NCBI GenBank assembly: GCA_017504735.1
Contig: JAFVQP010000070.1
Coordinates: 1-64,000, forward strand
DNA: 64,000 nucleotides
Direction: 5' to 3'
Origin: Clostridia bacterium
Lineage (GTDB): Bacteria > Bacillota_A > Clostridia > Christensenellales > Borkfalkiaceae
Below are positions 53,601-61,485 of the stretch, one piece after another (positions within the stretch are counted from its first letter, which is position 1; the number at the start of each line of letters is the position of its first letter). Made by a program: the position numbers and the translations under genes. The notes beneath the pieces were generated by a model. That model saw only the letters and a list, made by a program, of their open reading frames with translations. It did no database searches and was not told where the DNA came from.

Positions 53601-54676
53601 GTCAAAACGTCGCCTTCAGCCGCCGTTGCGCCCAAACCGATATAGAACTTACCAGGTTGCTTAATATCCTGCGTGGCAAGGGTCGCTTCACCCAACGTCA
53701 AGCCTGTACCGCTACCTTCTTCAAGGGTATATACTCTATTCCAGTTGCCCGCAGGGATTTCTTTATCGCCGGTAAGAACTAACTGTACAGCATTTGCATT
53801 AGAATCAGTGGGAGCTGCAATTTTGCTGATTGTATAGATATCGTATGCTTCGTTTTCCCAAGCGGAACCATTCCACACAAACGTCGTTTTCGAAACAACG
53901 TACTTAACTTTAAGAGTTTTATTGTAGAAGGTACCTTCAATTACGAGAACGTCGCCTTCAACAGCCGTCGTACCCAAGCCAACGTACATATTGCTGGGGA
54001 TCTTGATGTCGCCCATGCTGATTTGGGTGCCGTTAATCGTAATACCCACGCCGCTACCTGCAAGGAACGTCAACTTTTCAGCCCAAGAACCGTCCGTTAC
54101 AGCATATTTTTCACCGTCTGCTCTATTGAGATACAGTGCTTTTGCAGTAGTATTCGCGCCGATAGATACTCTACCGATTTCATAAACTGCGTAATCAATA
54201 TAATTATCAACCCACTTACCATCTTGGAAATACAACTTACAGTTGTTAAACACCAACTTAACGCCAGTATTAGCATTAGAAAGCGCACCGTCAATGGTCA
54301 ATACGTCGCCTTCTTCAGGCATTCTGCCAAGGGGAACGTAAAGGTCACCAGGCATTTTAATACCGGTAAGCGCCGTATCATTCAACAATACGCCAGCACC
54401 GCTACCCGTTTCAAGAGAGTACACGTCGATCCAGTTCCCTTTGTCCTTGGGGAGACCATCGCCTGCAAGGCTATAAATGTTGATTGCCGTAGCCGCGTGC
54501 GTACCCGCAACGCCGATCTTCGTTACAGTGTACGTAGTATATTCACCCGTTTCTTCCGCTTGCACGACTACGTTGTTGCCTACTGCCGTCGTACCTGTAA
54601 TCACCGCGCCTGCGGCACAAGACGTACATGCGATAGCAAGTAACAAGCCAGCCAGTTTCATTTTGTCTTTTTTCAT
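47669..54676 (-). CDS. Giant surface protein, 15 beta repeats plus helical stalk and C-terminal anchor
   Basis: A 2335-residue exported protein. After the signal peptide (likely cut after VVVQA) come 15 imperfect units of about 115 residues. Each opens with YTVxxIGxLxx, has a middle ESGxGWxLNG strand, and closes with EGDVLTIGGTFYNexxxxKYVIEESxFxWNGxAWE. Glu/Pro linkers with up to seven EP repeats separate groups of units. Residues about 1855-2290 are helical, with about six FIVAR-like modules (DASLYREAEQATIASTI, NYFEAEWAQMQAII, DYNAAEWEVIQGIL). The end has a GCNS motif, a hydrophobic stretch and GKKKED. No catalytic site is evident. It is probably an adhesin or glycan-binding filament. AAGGAG precedes ATG 54676. 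The repeats match those in the gene just upstream. Confidence 0.8.
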   Translation of the reverse strand: MKKDKMKLAGLLLAIACTSCAAGAVITGTTAVGNNVVVQAEETGEYTTYTVTKIGVAGTHAATAINIYSLAGDGLPKDKGNWIDVYSLETGSGAGVLLNDTALTGIKMPGDLYVPLGRMPEEGDVLTIDGALSNANTGVKLVFNNCKLYFQDGKWVDNYIDYAVYEIGRVSIGANTTAKALYLNRADGEKYAVTDGSWAEKLTFLAGSGVGITINGTQISMGDIKIPSNMYVGLGTTAVEGDVLVIEGTFYNKTLKVKYVVSKTTFVWNGSAWENEAYDIYTISKIAAPTDSNANAVQLVLTGDKEIPAGNWNRVYTLEEGSGTGLTLGEATLATQDIKQPGKFYIGLGATAAEGDVLTIDGTYTSKEMARKFVFDNCQIKWNGSAWEEVGEVLPEPEPEPEPEPDPEPEEPEVQYTVSEIGALAVHNNSTGATANTPKATQLYMKLAEGTAPAIPSDGNNGWNTSFVLESGDGWKVNGVSVTTGALLNTNAGFYVDLGQAGVQVGDVLTVSGTFSNETVAAKYVVAESKFIWTGTVWTKYDEPTVYEIGKVAIDGGSSATAVNLKKANGEAFEVTDGTWAEKLYFISGTGAGVTLNGTALKVNDCKIPNNMYLALEGNTAKEGDVLVIGGAFFNGNLKVKYVIEETTFVFDGTAWAAKAEEEPTPDPDVPETEYTEVNIGRLLLKSSSSNAESAHTQRIYMKTDGNSNFVAVEGVDEYEVTYVSGTHVLLNGEACAYNRCRVSANGAQFYLKITVGGEEVGATVGDKVTFGGVFVSEEHKIKYTIEDSDFWWNGTAWQTEEYVDSEEPTPDPEPEEPEVQYTVYELGEMIPHANSVSLNNPRATQLYMKKADGTKLPIEDSTWVAKFALESGDGWKLNDKSVTVGNLVSSNAGLFVDISAAGVQVGDVLTVSGTFTYEAGAAKYVISESKFTWNGAAWEKYVYVEYTTHEVGSLIFMSWTAGNNYIYLGRADGKAFPIPDDGNNGWNAVFTCKSGVGVTLNGTPVKEGGMKFPNSLFINIYTAPNEGDILTVGGTFFNSACAIEYVVTETSFKWDGTTWVLQASETPEEPQGPDFTDYASYTVTKIAGYVAGADGATDVLQLYSLAGDELPKDQGEWDSVYTYAPGASVKLGDTAITATIKMPGDLYVPLGIAAAEGDVFTINGTFYNEAKKIKLVFNNCQMKLTNGKWVSVEGTVTPDPEEPEQPETPVEGTYDLGTLTVQAHSSGATSNVPKATQLYMKSLTLAKLPFTTWNDAFVLESGDGWKLNGEAFTPDQLISADGNLFANLASANVQVGDVITVSGTFAHTTANAKYIIKESKFTWNGTVWENYVDYETQDLGAVKFHDWTVGSNHIYLKTSEAFTTPPDKNNGWTAEFKWKDGVGVTVNDVTCGVVKFPNSMFIALPFAPEVGDILKVGGTFYNESLVWAYTVEESTFMWDGKTWAPVLDYTDYEVGGLTLAGTQNSTSYVDLQQAEGGNFAADGAYKFLGGSGAGIALNGELIETTTVTISGNKFMVSLTPAADEGAVLTIGGKFYNVEAMTQYIVEESSFIYENGVWVVYESNYNEIGLGELKVITDASNEQILYLESKDESVELVDMEGELTCIYGMGLTLNGEAVDGAVMYSIDNSICIELPTMVQDGDVLVIGGKFVSDMDGVLYFVKESKFTWSDTEEAWEGVINYKTVELGKLMLFGNSNTTDLGKADTLHFKAAGKIELNDFYLTLESGIGFTVNGEAREFTIKNLKDGAGYLYFKFGAVENGDIVKIGGTFYNKEFAVKYVIEESTFVWNDSWSVKCEQVNVGPLTMVTRDTTARDLYLIPSDISVLLPVADWEQGTFRLISGKGITVNGVQVDLTNNWKSVGGNTMFVRLTNATDGVENGSIVVIEGLFRSDRYGYEYIFEESSFIYENGSWRNVLDTIKAEKAAALDEYIATFVEADYYESEWALLQSIVADAKVAIAEEISKAKVEALFDNAKAAIDEVATKAEVDANFPQWKEDAKAELESYKDASLYREAEQATIASTIAQAKASIDACTNWADFNLIVTGAKAAMDALWTDAQWTAAEEVVTAAKDTLAGYKAEENYFEAEWAQMQAIIAQAYADIDANIGNTDAIATIVADAQVKMDAVKTSIQVEEEEMAILAAKAELEGYKTESDYNAAEWEVIQGILAKAYAQLDAAMGDSEAIANIMATAKADMDKILKSEEANAKAFADAKDAALEEVQAYAAALDYNLYSDEAMATISDYIDAAMTAIEEVSGIEEIGLFETIVAEMKANIEAVEKLPVEDAPAGDEDSDSSTEPGTLDKIKGAFGCNSVVGLASGVTLMAAAAAVVLGKKKED

Positions 54677-54736
54677 CTTTTTTCTCCTTATAAATTTCTA
54701 TTTATAATTTATAAATTTTCCCTTTATCAACCCTCC

Positions 54737-54769
54737 CCTTGAAGACGCGTGATTTACACACGCCTTCAG
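54737..54769 (-). other. Hairpin in the spacer before the giant gene
   Basis: On the minus strand TGAAGGCGTG and CACGCGTCTTCA pair around a 7-nt loop, with one mismatch. It follows the 45-aa gene and precedes the giant gene by 60 bp. No clean T-run, so partial termination or mRNA processing is possible. Confidence 0.45.
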
Positions 54770-54789
54770 GGAAGATATTTGTTTAATTG

Positions 54790-54927
54790 TTAATACCAGA
54801 TGCTTTCATCCTTCGGAGCGAAGGGGTCATCCTTGGCATCCTCATATCCATCAAAGGACGTCCTAATCACGTCTTCTTGGGAAATCATGAGGATCTCTAT
54901 TTCTAAATCGGTATATACTCTATTCAT
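54790..54927 (-). CDS. Small acidic peptide, 45 aa
   Basis: Read directly from the gap between the two giant genes. It starts MNRVYTDLEIEILMISQEDV and ends in SIWY, with an Asp/Lys/Pro-rich middle (DGYEDAKDDPFAPKDE). This form (an N-terminal ELEIEIL-like strand, then QEDVI, then an acidic tail ending in an aromatic residue) resembles short peptides commonly found near exported-protein genes in gut Clostridia and Bacteroidota; I know of no function for them. It begins 13 bp after the stop of the 2145-aa gene with only GGGGGGG as a possible ribosome binding site, and is followed by a hairpin. Probably co-transcribed with both giant genes. It could be a modified peptide precursor, but no maturase is in view. 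Confidence 0.5.
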   Translation of the reverse strand: MNRVYTDLEIEILMISQEDVIRTSFDGYEDAKDDPFAPKDESIWY

Positions 54928-54940
54928 TTGCCCCCCCATT

Positions 54941-57900
54941 TTAAGCTGCTTTCGAAGGTAAAATGATTACGCCTTCACCAGTCGCCAAGTTTACCGTAAG
55001 GGTTTTGCCTGTTACAGCTACCGTTTCCGCTACACCGCCACGATAGATAACCACTTCCGTCACGTTGGTGTCAAACGTCAAGGTAATCGTTTGCGCCCTA
55101 TCGCTCTCGTGAGAGTTGTAGTTACACAAAACGTAACCTTCGTTGCCGTTCTCATCTTCCATAACACCCATAAGATAGTTCCAATCCGTCTTATTCGTTT
55201 TTACGGAAGCGAGATGTTTCGTGTCGCTTGCAGAAAGTTCGTATTCGCCAAGCTGACCCATTACCATTTCAAACGCCTTATAGTCGTTATCCTTGGTGAT
55301 TTCCCAGCTACCGATTGAGTAAGCATTGTCGGTCCCTGCGCCGAGGATAATACCTTTCCAGCTAAATGCGTTATATACTTTACCGATTGCCGTCAATTCC
55401 GCATTGATATTCTTAAACGCATTATATTTTTCCTCATTCGTAGCAGTACCATTTACGTCTACCGCTGTATCACTTTCACCATGACCGTTGGGCGAGTAAA
55501 CGTACCAGGACATAGAATCTACACCAAACGCCATCGCCGCATACGCCTGCATACGAAGCTCCGCTTCGCTGGGCATTCTTTCCTTGTCAGCATTTCCGCT
55601 CTCTACAAAGCCGTAGGATTGCAAGATTACGTGTGCGTGCGCATCGTTTTCCAAAGCAACTGTCTTCAACGTACCGATGTCGTAAAGGAAGCTTTTATAC
55701 ACCGTCCCATTCGCCAAAATAGGATAGGTGTCAATCGACAGCCATTTCGTACCGCTCACCTTAGAAAGTACTACGTCGCAATATTTTTGCAAATATGCCT
55801 TATACGCAGCCTTATCAGGCGTGTTGCCGCCAAAAATACTTGCATACGAGGGAAGGAGGTTGCCCATAAAGATTACGTCCGTACCTGCATATGCTGCCTC
55901 GAACGCCGCTACTTGCGTAGCAATCGTATCAATCGATGCAACACTAGGTTCGTCCCAAGCAAGGAAGCCCATAAAACCTTCGCAATCGGAGAAATCGGGA
56001 TAACCCGTCTCTTTAAAGTTGTTGTTAAAGCTATTGCCGCCGTTATTTTGGAAGGCAAACGTTCCGATACCTTGCGACCAGAAGAAGTCGATGATTTGAC
56101 GGGTACTTTCAATCTTCGCAGCCGTGTTCATCGACAAAATGTTTGCCCCCGTCAAGCCGATAACCTTAATGCCTGCTTCTTTCATGGTATTTGCAACAGC
56201 AATATTTGCATCGTTCATGTAGTTGTTGGTAGGGTCAAGTTTAGGGAAGTTCCATGCGATGATAGGCATTGCGTTTGCTTCATACGCATTATAATTCATC
56301 AACTTGATTGCTTCCGTACCGATGTAAGCATCTACAACTGCCTTTTGAACATCCGTCAAGCTGTTATAACGAAGAATCGTTTCATCAGCAGGTTCGCTTG
56401 TATCCGCCTTGAATGCTTTTGCGATGATACGGATAGAACGTACGTTAGCGTCGTTGTCGAACGGTGTATAAATCGTCCATACTTCGCCGCCGGCAAAGGT
56501 AATTTCCATATATGCGCGGCCGGCAAACAATCTACCGTAGTTTTCTTCGTATATCTTTTGCATTGCGCCACGGAAAACAACGTATCCATCTACCGCTTCC
56601 ATCGGCGTGCTTTCAATCTTCAAAATTTCGTCCGCTGCAGGATCAAAATCTTCCAAATTCGGCTTTTGGTTGTATGCAAGATAATCGTAAGGGATAATCA
56701 ACGTACCGTAATCAATGCTTTCAATGCCGTATTGACCAAGCAATGCATCAACATCCGCTTTGTTGAATTGGCTAGTGAAACGGATACCCGACTTTTCAGC
56801 CGTCTTGCCGATACGCATTGCTGCGCCGTCTTGCGTCGTGAAGTCAATTTCCACCGCCGTAAACGTCATCGCCTCATCTACGATAAATTCCGTACCAGGT
56901 GCATACAATACACCGTCATATGCCCAACCGATAAAGGTCTTTAAGCCCTTACCTGCTGCAAGTTCGTAAGCATCGTTCTTCTTAACCTTTTCTACGTGCG
57001 TACCAGCCGACGAAAGGTACGTTACCTTAATACCATCAGGATCGGTAAGCGTCGTCTTCGCGATTGCCTGAGCGTAAATACTGATATGGTTGGTAAAGCC
57101 AGTCGTTTCATAATCCTTAAAGTAATCGGCCGTAGCAAATTGAGAATCGACCATCATCGTCGATAATACCATCGCCTCGTTTACGCTTACGTACGTCCAA
57201 AGTCTGCCGTCCTTCATACTGATTGCACCGATTTCAATCACGTAATCAGTATTACTTGCCAATGCGTAGCTTTGCGTTTGCCAAAGATGCTGAATATATA
57301 TTCTACCATCTCTAAGGTCAAAGGTGATACCTTGCCATTCAGCGCCGCGGAGACGGAAACGAAGGTTTGCGCCAGCCAACGCCGTATCAGCACAGTTGTA
57401 TCCGAAACGAACCACAACCGACTTCGTCGTGTTGCCTACGCTCGGAGCAAAGCTATGTGTAACTTGGCTTACCGTGCCTTCCATCGTCAATTCTTCACCC
57501 AAGCCGATATCTTGAATGGTGATGATATCGTACGCTTCTAAGCGATTGTTCGTTACATAGTTTACCCAGAACGAACCGTTCCACATAAAAGAGCTTTCCG
57601 TAATCACGTATTTCGCCGATACGTCCGCGCTCTTATACGTACCGCCAATCGTAAGCACGTCGCCTACTTTTACGCCTGCATTGTTAAGCTGTAAGAATAA
57701 ACCGCTGTTCGTGCTTTCCAAATCGATAATGGTAATCCATTCGCCGTTCAAAAGAACACCAATACCGCTTTGATAAGCAAATTCAGTATTCCAGGTAGTA
57801 TCAGGGAAAGGCAATGCATTGCCGTCTGCTTTCTTCAAATACAACTGCGTTGCTCTTGCACCGCCTGCTACCGTTGCGCTGGGAGAAGCCACCAACATTT

Positions 57901-60900
57901 CGCCAAGCTCATGCACCTCATATGCGGAAGAGTCTACTTCTACCCATTCCATACTATCCCAGTAAAGGGTCGTTTCAGGAACAACGTATTTCACCATAAG
58001 TTCTTCGTTGTAGAAGGTACCGCCGATTACGAGCTTATCGCCTTGCGCGGGCGCGCTCGACAATTCAATAACTACTGCACAAGGGAATTTCACCGTTGCT
58101 TCAGCCGCCGCGTCATTGATCATAACGCCTGCGCCGCTTTCAAGGGTAAATATTGCCATATCGCTATCCGCGATCGCTGCGCCGTTTGCGCTTACCAAGT
58201 AAACGTACTTGTTTTCACCATCTACTTTTTGGAATTTCAATGCGCCAAGGGTATGTACCGTGTACATTACGGGAGGTTCCGTAGCCCAAGCCGTGCCGTC
58301 CCAATAAAGGGTCGTTTCGGAAATCACGAACTTCAACGCCGTTTCTGCATTCGCGAACGTACCGCTAATCGTCAATTTGTCGCCCAAGTTCGGTGCGCTT
58401 GTAAATTCAATAAAGCATTGGCTAGGGAACTTCACAGTTGCGCCAACCGCCACGTCGTTCATCTTAACGCCTGCGCCATCAATACAGGTATATGCTTTCC
58501 ATGCTGGATCGCTAGGGATTTCACCGCTTGTCGGGTTAAGATATACAAATTTGTTTTCGTTTTCTACCTTGTCAAAGGTTAAAGTGCCAAGCTCAATCGT
58601 CGTGTAATTGATAACCTTTTCCCAAGTTGTGCCGTTCCACATAAACGTGGTTTCGGGAATTACGTATTGTACTGCGCAACCCGTGTTGTAGAACGTACCC
58701 GCAATCGTTACTTTTTCGCCTTCTGCAGGTGCTTTGCCGAGGTTGATGAACATCGAACCAGGGAATTTAACGTTGGTATATTTAATCTTCGTTTCGCCAA
58801 ACATAACGCCTGCGCCGTCTTTGTTAAAGAAGGACGCCGTCCAACCATTGTTGCCATCAACAGGTTTTTCCCATTCGCCAACAGGGGTAAGGTAAAGATA
58901 GTTATTTGCAGCATCCCAGCTATTGAGAGTCAAACCGCTGAACGTATAGGTCGCATATTCTACATAATCTTCCCAAGCCGTGCCGTTCCAAACAAACTTG
59001 CTTTCGTCGATAACGTATTTTGCAAGTGCCGTTGCATGTACAAACGTACCGCTTACGGAAAGAACGTCGCCTTTTTGTACGTTTGCAGCCGTAAGATCAA
59101 CAAACAAGCCTGCATTCGAGCTTACCAAATTACCAACCGTTACAGGATTGCCATTAAGCGTCCAACCTGCGCCGCTTTCTAAATTAAAGATATCGCTCCA
59201 AGTTTGGAAAGGCAACGTAGTTGCACTGCTCATATAAATCTGCGTTGCTCTCGGAACGTTCGTCGTTGCGCCTGTGCTGTTGCCATTTACTTTCAAAACA
59301 CCAAGCTCTGTAATCTCATATTCCACAACGGGAGGCTCATAGCTGTCCACCCAAGCCGTGCCGTCCCAGTACAACTTGCAGTTGTCGAAGACGAACTTAC
59401 GCGCCAAGGCTTCGTTGTAGAAGGTACCGTCAATCGTCAATACGTCGCCTGCAACAGCCGTCGTACCCAAAGCGATATAGAATCTATTGCCAGGCATTTT
59501 AATATCGTTCATACCAATCGCGGTATCGTTCAGCTTCACGCCCTCGCCGCTGCCTGCTTCAAAAGTATATTTGTTATCCCAATCACCGCTGGGAATTTCC
59601 TTATCCGCCGTCATCGTTACCTGAACAGCCGTTGCGGAGCAATCCGTATTGCCCGTAATCTTCGTTACCGTATAGGTGTCATAATAGAGTTCCCAAGCCG
59701 TACCGTTATAGATAAACTTGCTTTCTGCAATCACGTAATTAGCTGCAACGGTGCCGTTGTTAAAATAGAACGTACCGCCGATAACAAGTTCATCCCCTTC
59801 AACCGCCGTTGCGCCTAAACCAACGTAGATATTGTTGGGCAGCTTGATATCATTCATCTTGAATTTCGCAGTACCAACAGGATTTTCGATTTGCGCACCA
59901 TTCAAGGTAACGCCTACGCCCGTACCTGTAATAAAGCGCATCTTAGCACTCCAAGTGCCATCTTTTACTTCAAACGCTTCGCTGTTTGCTTTTTTAAAGT
60001 TTACTGTCGTTGCAGAGCTACCTGCATCAATTGCAACCTTACCAATGTTATAGGTGGTAGGCTCAATGTAATTTTCCCAAACCAAACCCGTCCAAATGAA
60101 CTTGCTTTCTTCAATCACGTATTTTGCATGTTCCGTTGTATGTACAAACGTACCGCTTACGGAAAGAACGTCGCCCACTTGTACGCCTGCACTCGCAAGG
60201 CTTACGTACAAATTACCATCAGCACTGACAAGTTGACCAGTTGTTACATCATTACCGTTCAGCTTAAAGCCGTCGCCGCTTTCTAAATTGAATTTATCAC
60301 TCCAAGTTGTGAAAGGCAACGTAATACTGCTCTTCATATAGAGTGCCGTTGCGCTTGGTTTATTCGTAGTCGTACTAGCACTGTGACCATGTACCTTCAA
60401 AGTGCCAACCTCTGTAACCGTTTCCCAAGCCGTACCGTTATAATGGAACTCAGCTTCGTTTATTTTATATTCTTTCTCAACGCTTGCGTTGTAGTAGGTA
60501 CCGCCAACGCACAAGATATCGCCCACTTGAGGCGCCGTTGCAAATTCAATAAAGAAGCTACCAGGGAATTTAACCTTAGCATTCGATACCGTTTCCCCGT
60601 TTATGGTAACACCGACGCCGTCTTTCCAAGAGAATACTGCATCCCAGCCACTATTCCAGGTAGTAGTATCAAAGCCATCAGTAGATACGGGCGTAAAATA
60701 AACAAATTTATTGTCCGTGCCACCTACTTGCTTGAATTTCACATCACCAATATTATACGTGGTATACTCTACTAACTCAACCGTAATGCTGTCGATATAC
60801 AAATGCGAAGCCGCCGTCTTATCGCGGAGACCCAAATCGATTGCATTTAAATAACCGTCCGCATCCGTCATATCTGAAATAGAACCGCTTGTCAAAGGTA

Positions 60901-61378
60901 CGTCGCACCAAGTTGACAAATCGTAAGTGCCTACGCCATATTGTCTTTGGTTGGCAACTACAGCGCCGATTGTTCTAAATTCATCACCCGCACTGTTGAA
61001 ATTATCAACCCAAGCTCTGACAACGATGCTCACAACGTCCTCCGCAAGGATTTTTGAATTGCTAAAATCCACCGTAACAAAGTCGTAACCATCGGAGCCA
61101 CTACTATGATAAATTTCAAGAACTGACCCCGAATAGCCGTCAGGCAACGTCGATTGCGCAGCAGTACCGTCAATAACCGTATATCCGCCCGTTGTTTTGC
61201 TTGACGTTGCCAGTGCGAATTGACCATTGTTGGTAAATTCCGCCGTAAGTTCTTCCGTTGTTGCCGCGTTTGCAACGACGTTGTTCGATTTATTCATCGA
61301 AACGCCTATGCCGATACACGCCAAGCAACAACACGCTGCCATTAACACTGCTGTTAATTTTGCCTTAATTTTGCTCAT
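54941..61378 (-). CDS. Giant secreted protein, 9 beta repeats fused to a TIM-barrel glycosidase-like domain
   Basis: A 2145-residue secreted protein. Signal peptide (to about NAA at residue 39), then a jelly-roll domain (about 45-210, SVLEIYHSSGSDGYDFVTVDFS), then nine ~115-residue units of the same kind as in the downstream giant protein. Next come a concanavalin-like module (about 1250-1440), an InlB/Flg_new-like repeat (GLKTFIGWAYDGVLYAPGTEF), a beta domain with GIRFTSQFNKADVDALL, and a C-terminal TIM barrel (from about residue 1690: MPIIAWNF, FLAWDEPS, LSIDTYPI, SMSWYVYSPNG). WDEP and the later acidic positions could be catalytic, so a glycosidase is plausible, family not identified. It ends in a short beta sandwich without an anchor. 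Start after AGGAGGT. It is first in the surface operon. Confidence 0.78.
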   Translation of the reverse strand: MSKIKAKLTAVLMAACCCLACIGIGVSMNKSNNVVANAATTEELTAEFTNNGQFALATSSKTTGGYTVIDGTAAQSTLPDGYSGSVLEIYHSSGSDGYDFVTVDFSNSKILAEDVVSIVVRAWVDNFNSAGDEFRTIGAVVANQRQYGVGTYDLSTWCDVPLTSGSISDMTDADGYLNAIDLGLRDKTAASHLYIDSITVELVEYTTYNIGDVKFKQVGGTDNKFVYFTPVSTDGFDTTTWNSGWDAVFSWKDGVGVTINGETVSNAKVKFPGSFFIEFATAPQVGDILCVGGTYYNASVEKEYKINEAEFHYNGTAWETVTEVGTLKVHGHSASTTTNKPSATALYMKSSITLPFTTWSDKFNLESGDGFKLNGNDVTTGQLVSADGNLYVSLASAGVQVGDVLSVSGTFVHTTEHAKYVIEESKFIWTGLVWENYIEPTTYNIGKVAIDAGSSATTVNFKKANSEAFEVKDGTWSAKMRFITGTGVGVTLNGAQIENPVGTAKFKMNDIKLPNNIYVGLGATAVEGDELVIGGTFYFNNGTVAANYVIAESKFIYNGTAWELYYDTYTVTKITGNTDCSATAVQVTMTADKEIPSGDWDNKYTFEAGSGEGVKLNDTAIGMNDIKMPGNRFYIALGTTAVAGDVLTIDGTFYNEALARKFVFDNCKLYWDGTAWVDSYEPPVVEYEITELGVLKVNGNSTGATTNVPRATQIYMSSATTLPFQTWSDIFNLESGAGWTLNGNPVTVGNLVSSNAGLFVDLTAANVQKGDVLSVSGTFVHATALAKYVIDESKFVWNGTAWEDYVEYATYTFSGLTLNSWDAANNYLYLTPVGEWEKPVDGNNGWTASFFNKDGAGVMFGETKIKYTNVKFPGSMFINLGKAPAEGEKVTIAGTFYNTGCAVQYVIPETTFMWNGTTWEKVINYTTIELGTLTFDKVENENKFVYLNPTSGEIPSDPAWKAYTCIDGAGVKMNDVAVGATVKFPSQCFIEFTSAPNLGDKLTISGTFANAETALKFVISETTLYWDGTAWATEPPVMYTVHTLGALKFQKVDGENKYVYLVSANGAAIADSDMAIFTLESGAGVMINDAAAEATVKFPCAVVIELSSAPAQGDKLVIGGTFYNEELMVKYVVPETTLYWDSMEWVEVDSSAYEVHELGEMLVASPSATVAGGARATQLYLKKADGNALPFPDTTWNTEFAYQSGIGVLLNGEWITIIDLESTNSGLFLQLNNAGVKVGDVLTIGGTYKSADVSAKYVITESSFMWNGSFWVNYVTNNRLEAYDIITIQDIGLGEELTMEGTVSQVTHSFAPSVGNTTKSVVVRFGYNCADTALAGANLRFRLRGAEWQGITFDLRDGRIYIQHLWQTQSYALASNTDYVIEIGAISMKDGRLWTYVSVNEAMVLSTMMVDSQFATADYFKDYETTGFTNHISIYAQAIAKTTLTDPDGIKVTYLSSAGTHVEKVKKNDAYELAAGKGLKTFIGWAYDGVLYAPGTEFIVDEAMTFTAVEIDFTTQDGAAMRIGKTAEKSGIRFTSQFNKADVDALLGQYGIESIDYGTLIIPYDYLAYNQKPNLEDFDPAADEILKIESTPMEAVDGYVVFRGAMQKIYEENYGRLFAGRAYMEITFAGGEVWTIYTPFDNDANVRSIRIIAKAFKADTSEPADETILRYNSLTDVQKAVVDAYIGTEAIKLMNYNAYEANAMPIIAWNFPKLDPTNNYMNDANIAVANTMKEAGIKVIGLTGANILSMNTAAKIESTRQIIDFFWSQGIGTFAFQNNGGNSFNNNFKETGYPDFSDCEGFMGFLAWDEPSVASIDTIATQVAAFEAAYAGTDVIFMGNLLPSYASIFGGNTPDKAAYKAYLQKYCDVVLSKVSGTKWLSIDTYPILANGTVYKSFLYDIGTLKTVALENDAHAHVILQSYGFVESGNADKERMPSEAELRMQAYAAMAFGVDSMSWYVYSPNGHGESDTAVDVNGTATNEEKYNAFKNINAELTAIGKVYNAFSWKGIILGAGTDNAYSIGSWEITKDNDYKAFEMVMGQLGEYELSASDTKHLASVKTNKTDWNYLMGVMEDENGNEGYVLCNYNSHESDRAQTITLTFDTNVTEVVIYRGGVAETVAVTGKTLTVNLATGEGVIILPSKAA

Positions 61379-61435
61379 TTTTACCTCCTATATCATAAAA
61401 ACATAATGTTTTTAATTTTTTCTTGTTAATGTTTT

Positions 61436-61473
61436 TTTACTGTACAAAGTACAGTAAATAGCCCGCGGGCTAT
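61436..61473. promoter_or_regulatory. Two adjacent perfect palindromes before the giant-gene operon
   Basis: TTTACTGTAC and GTACAGTAAA (61436-61458, 3-nt centre AAA) form an operator-like dyad. Directly next to it, ATAGCCCGCGGGCTAT (61458-61473) is perfectly palindromic. They lie 58-95 bp upstream of ATG 61378 and 13 bp after the GH37 gene. The second could help terminate the GH37 transcript; the first looks like a repressor site for the surface operon. Confidence 0.5.
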
Positions 61474-61485
61474 ACATTTTTTATT

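Noticed and set aside
47594..54643. Long plus-strand open frames opposite the giant genes
   Set aside because: They have no ribosome binding sites or recognisable domains, are rich in Cys, Arg and Phe, and mirror the codon pattern of the minus-strand repeats.
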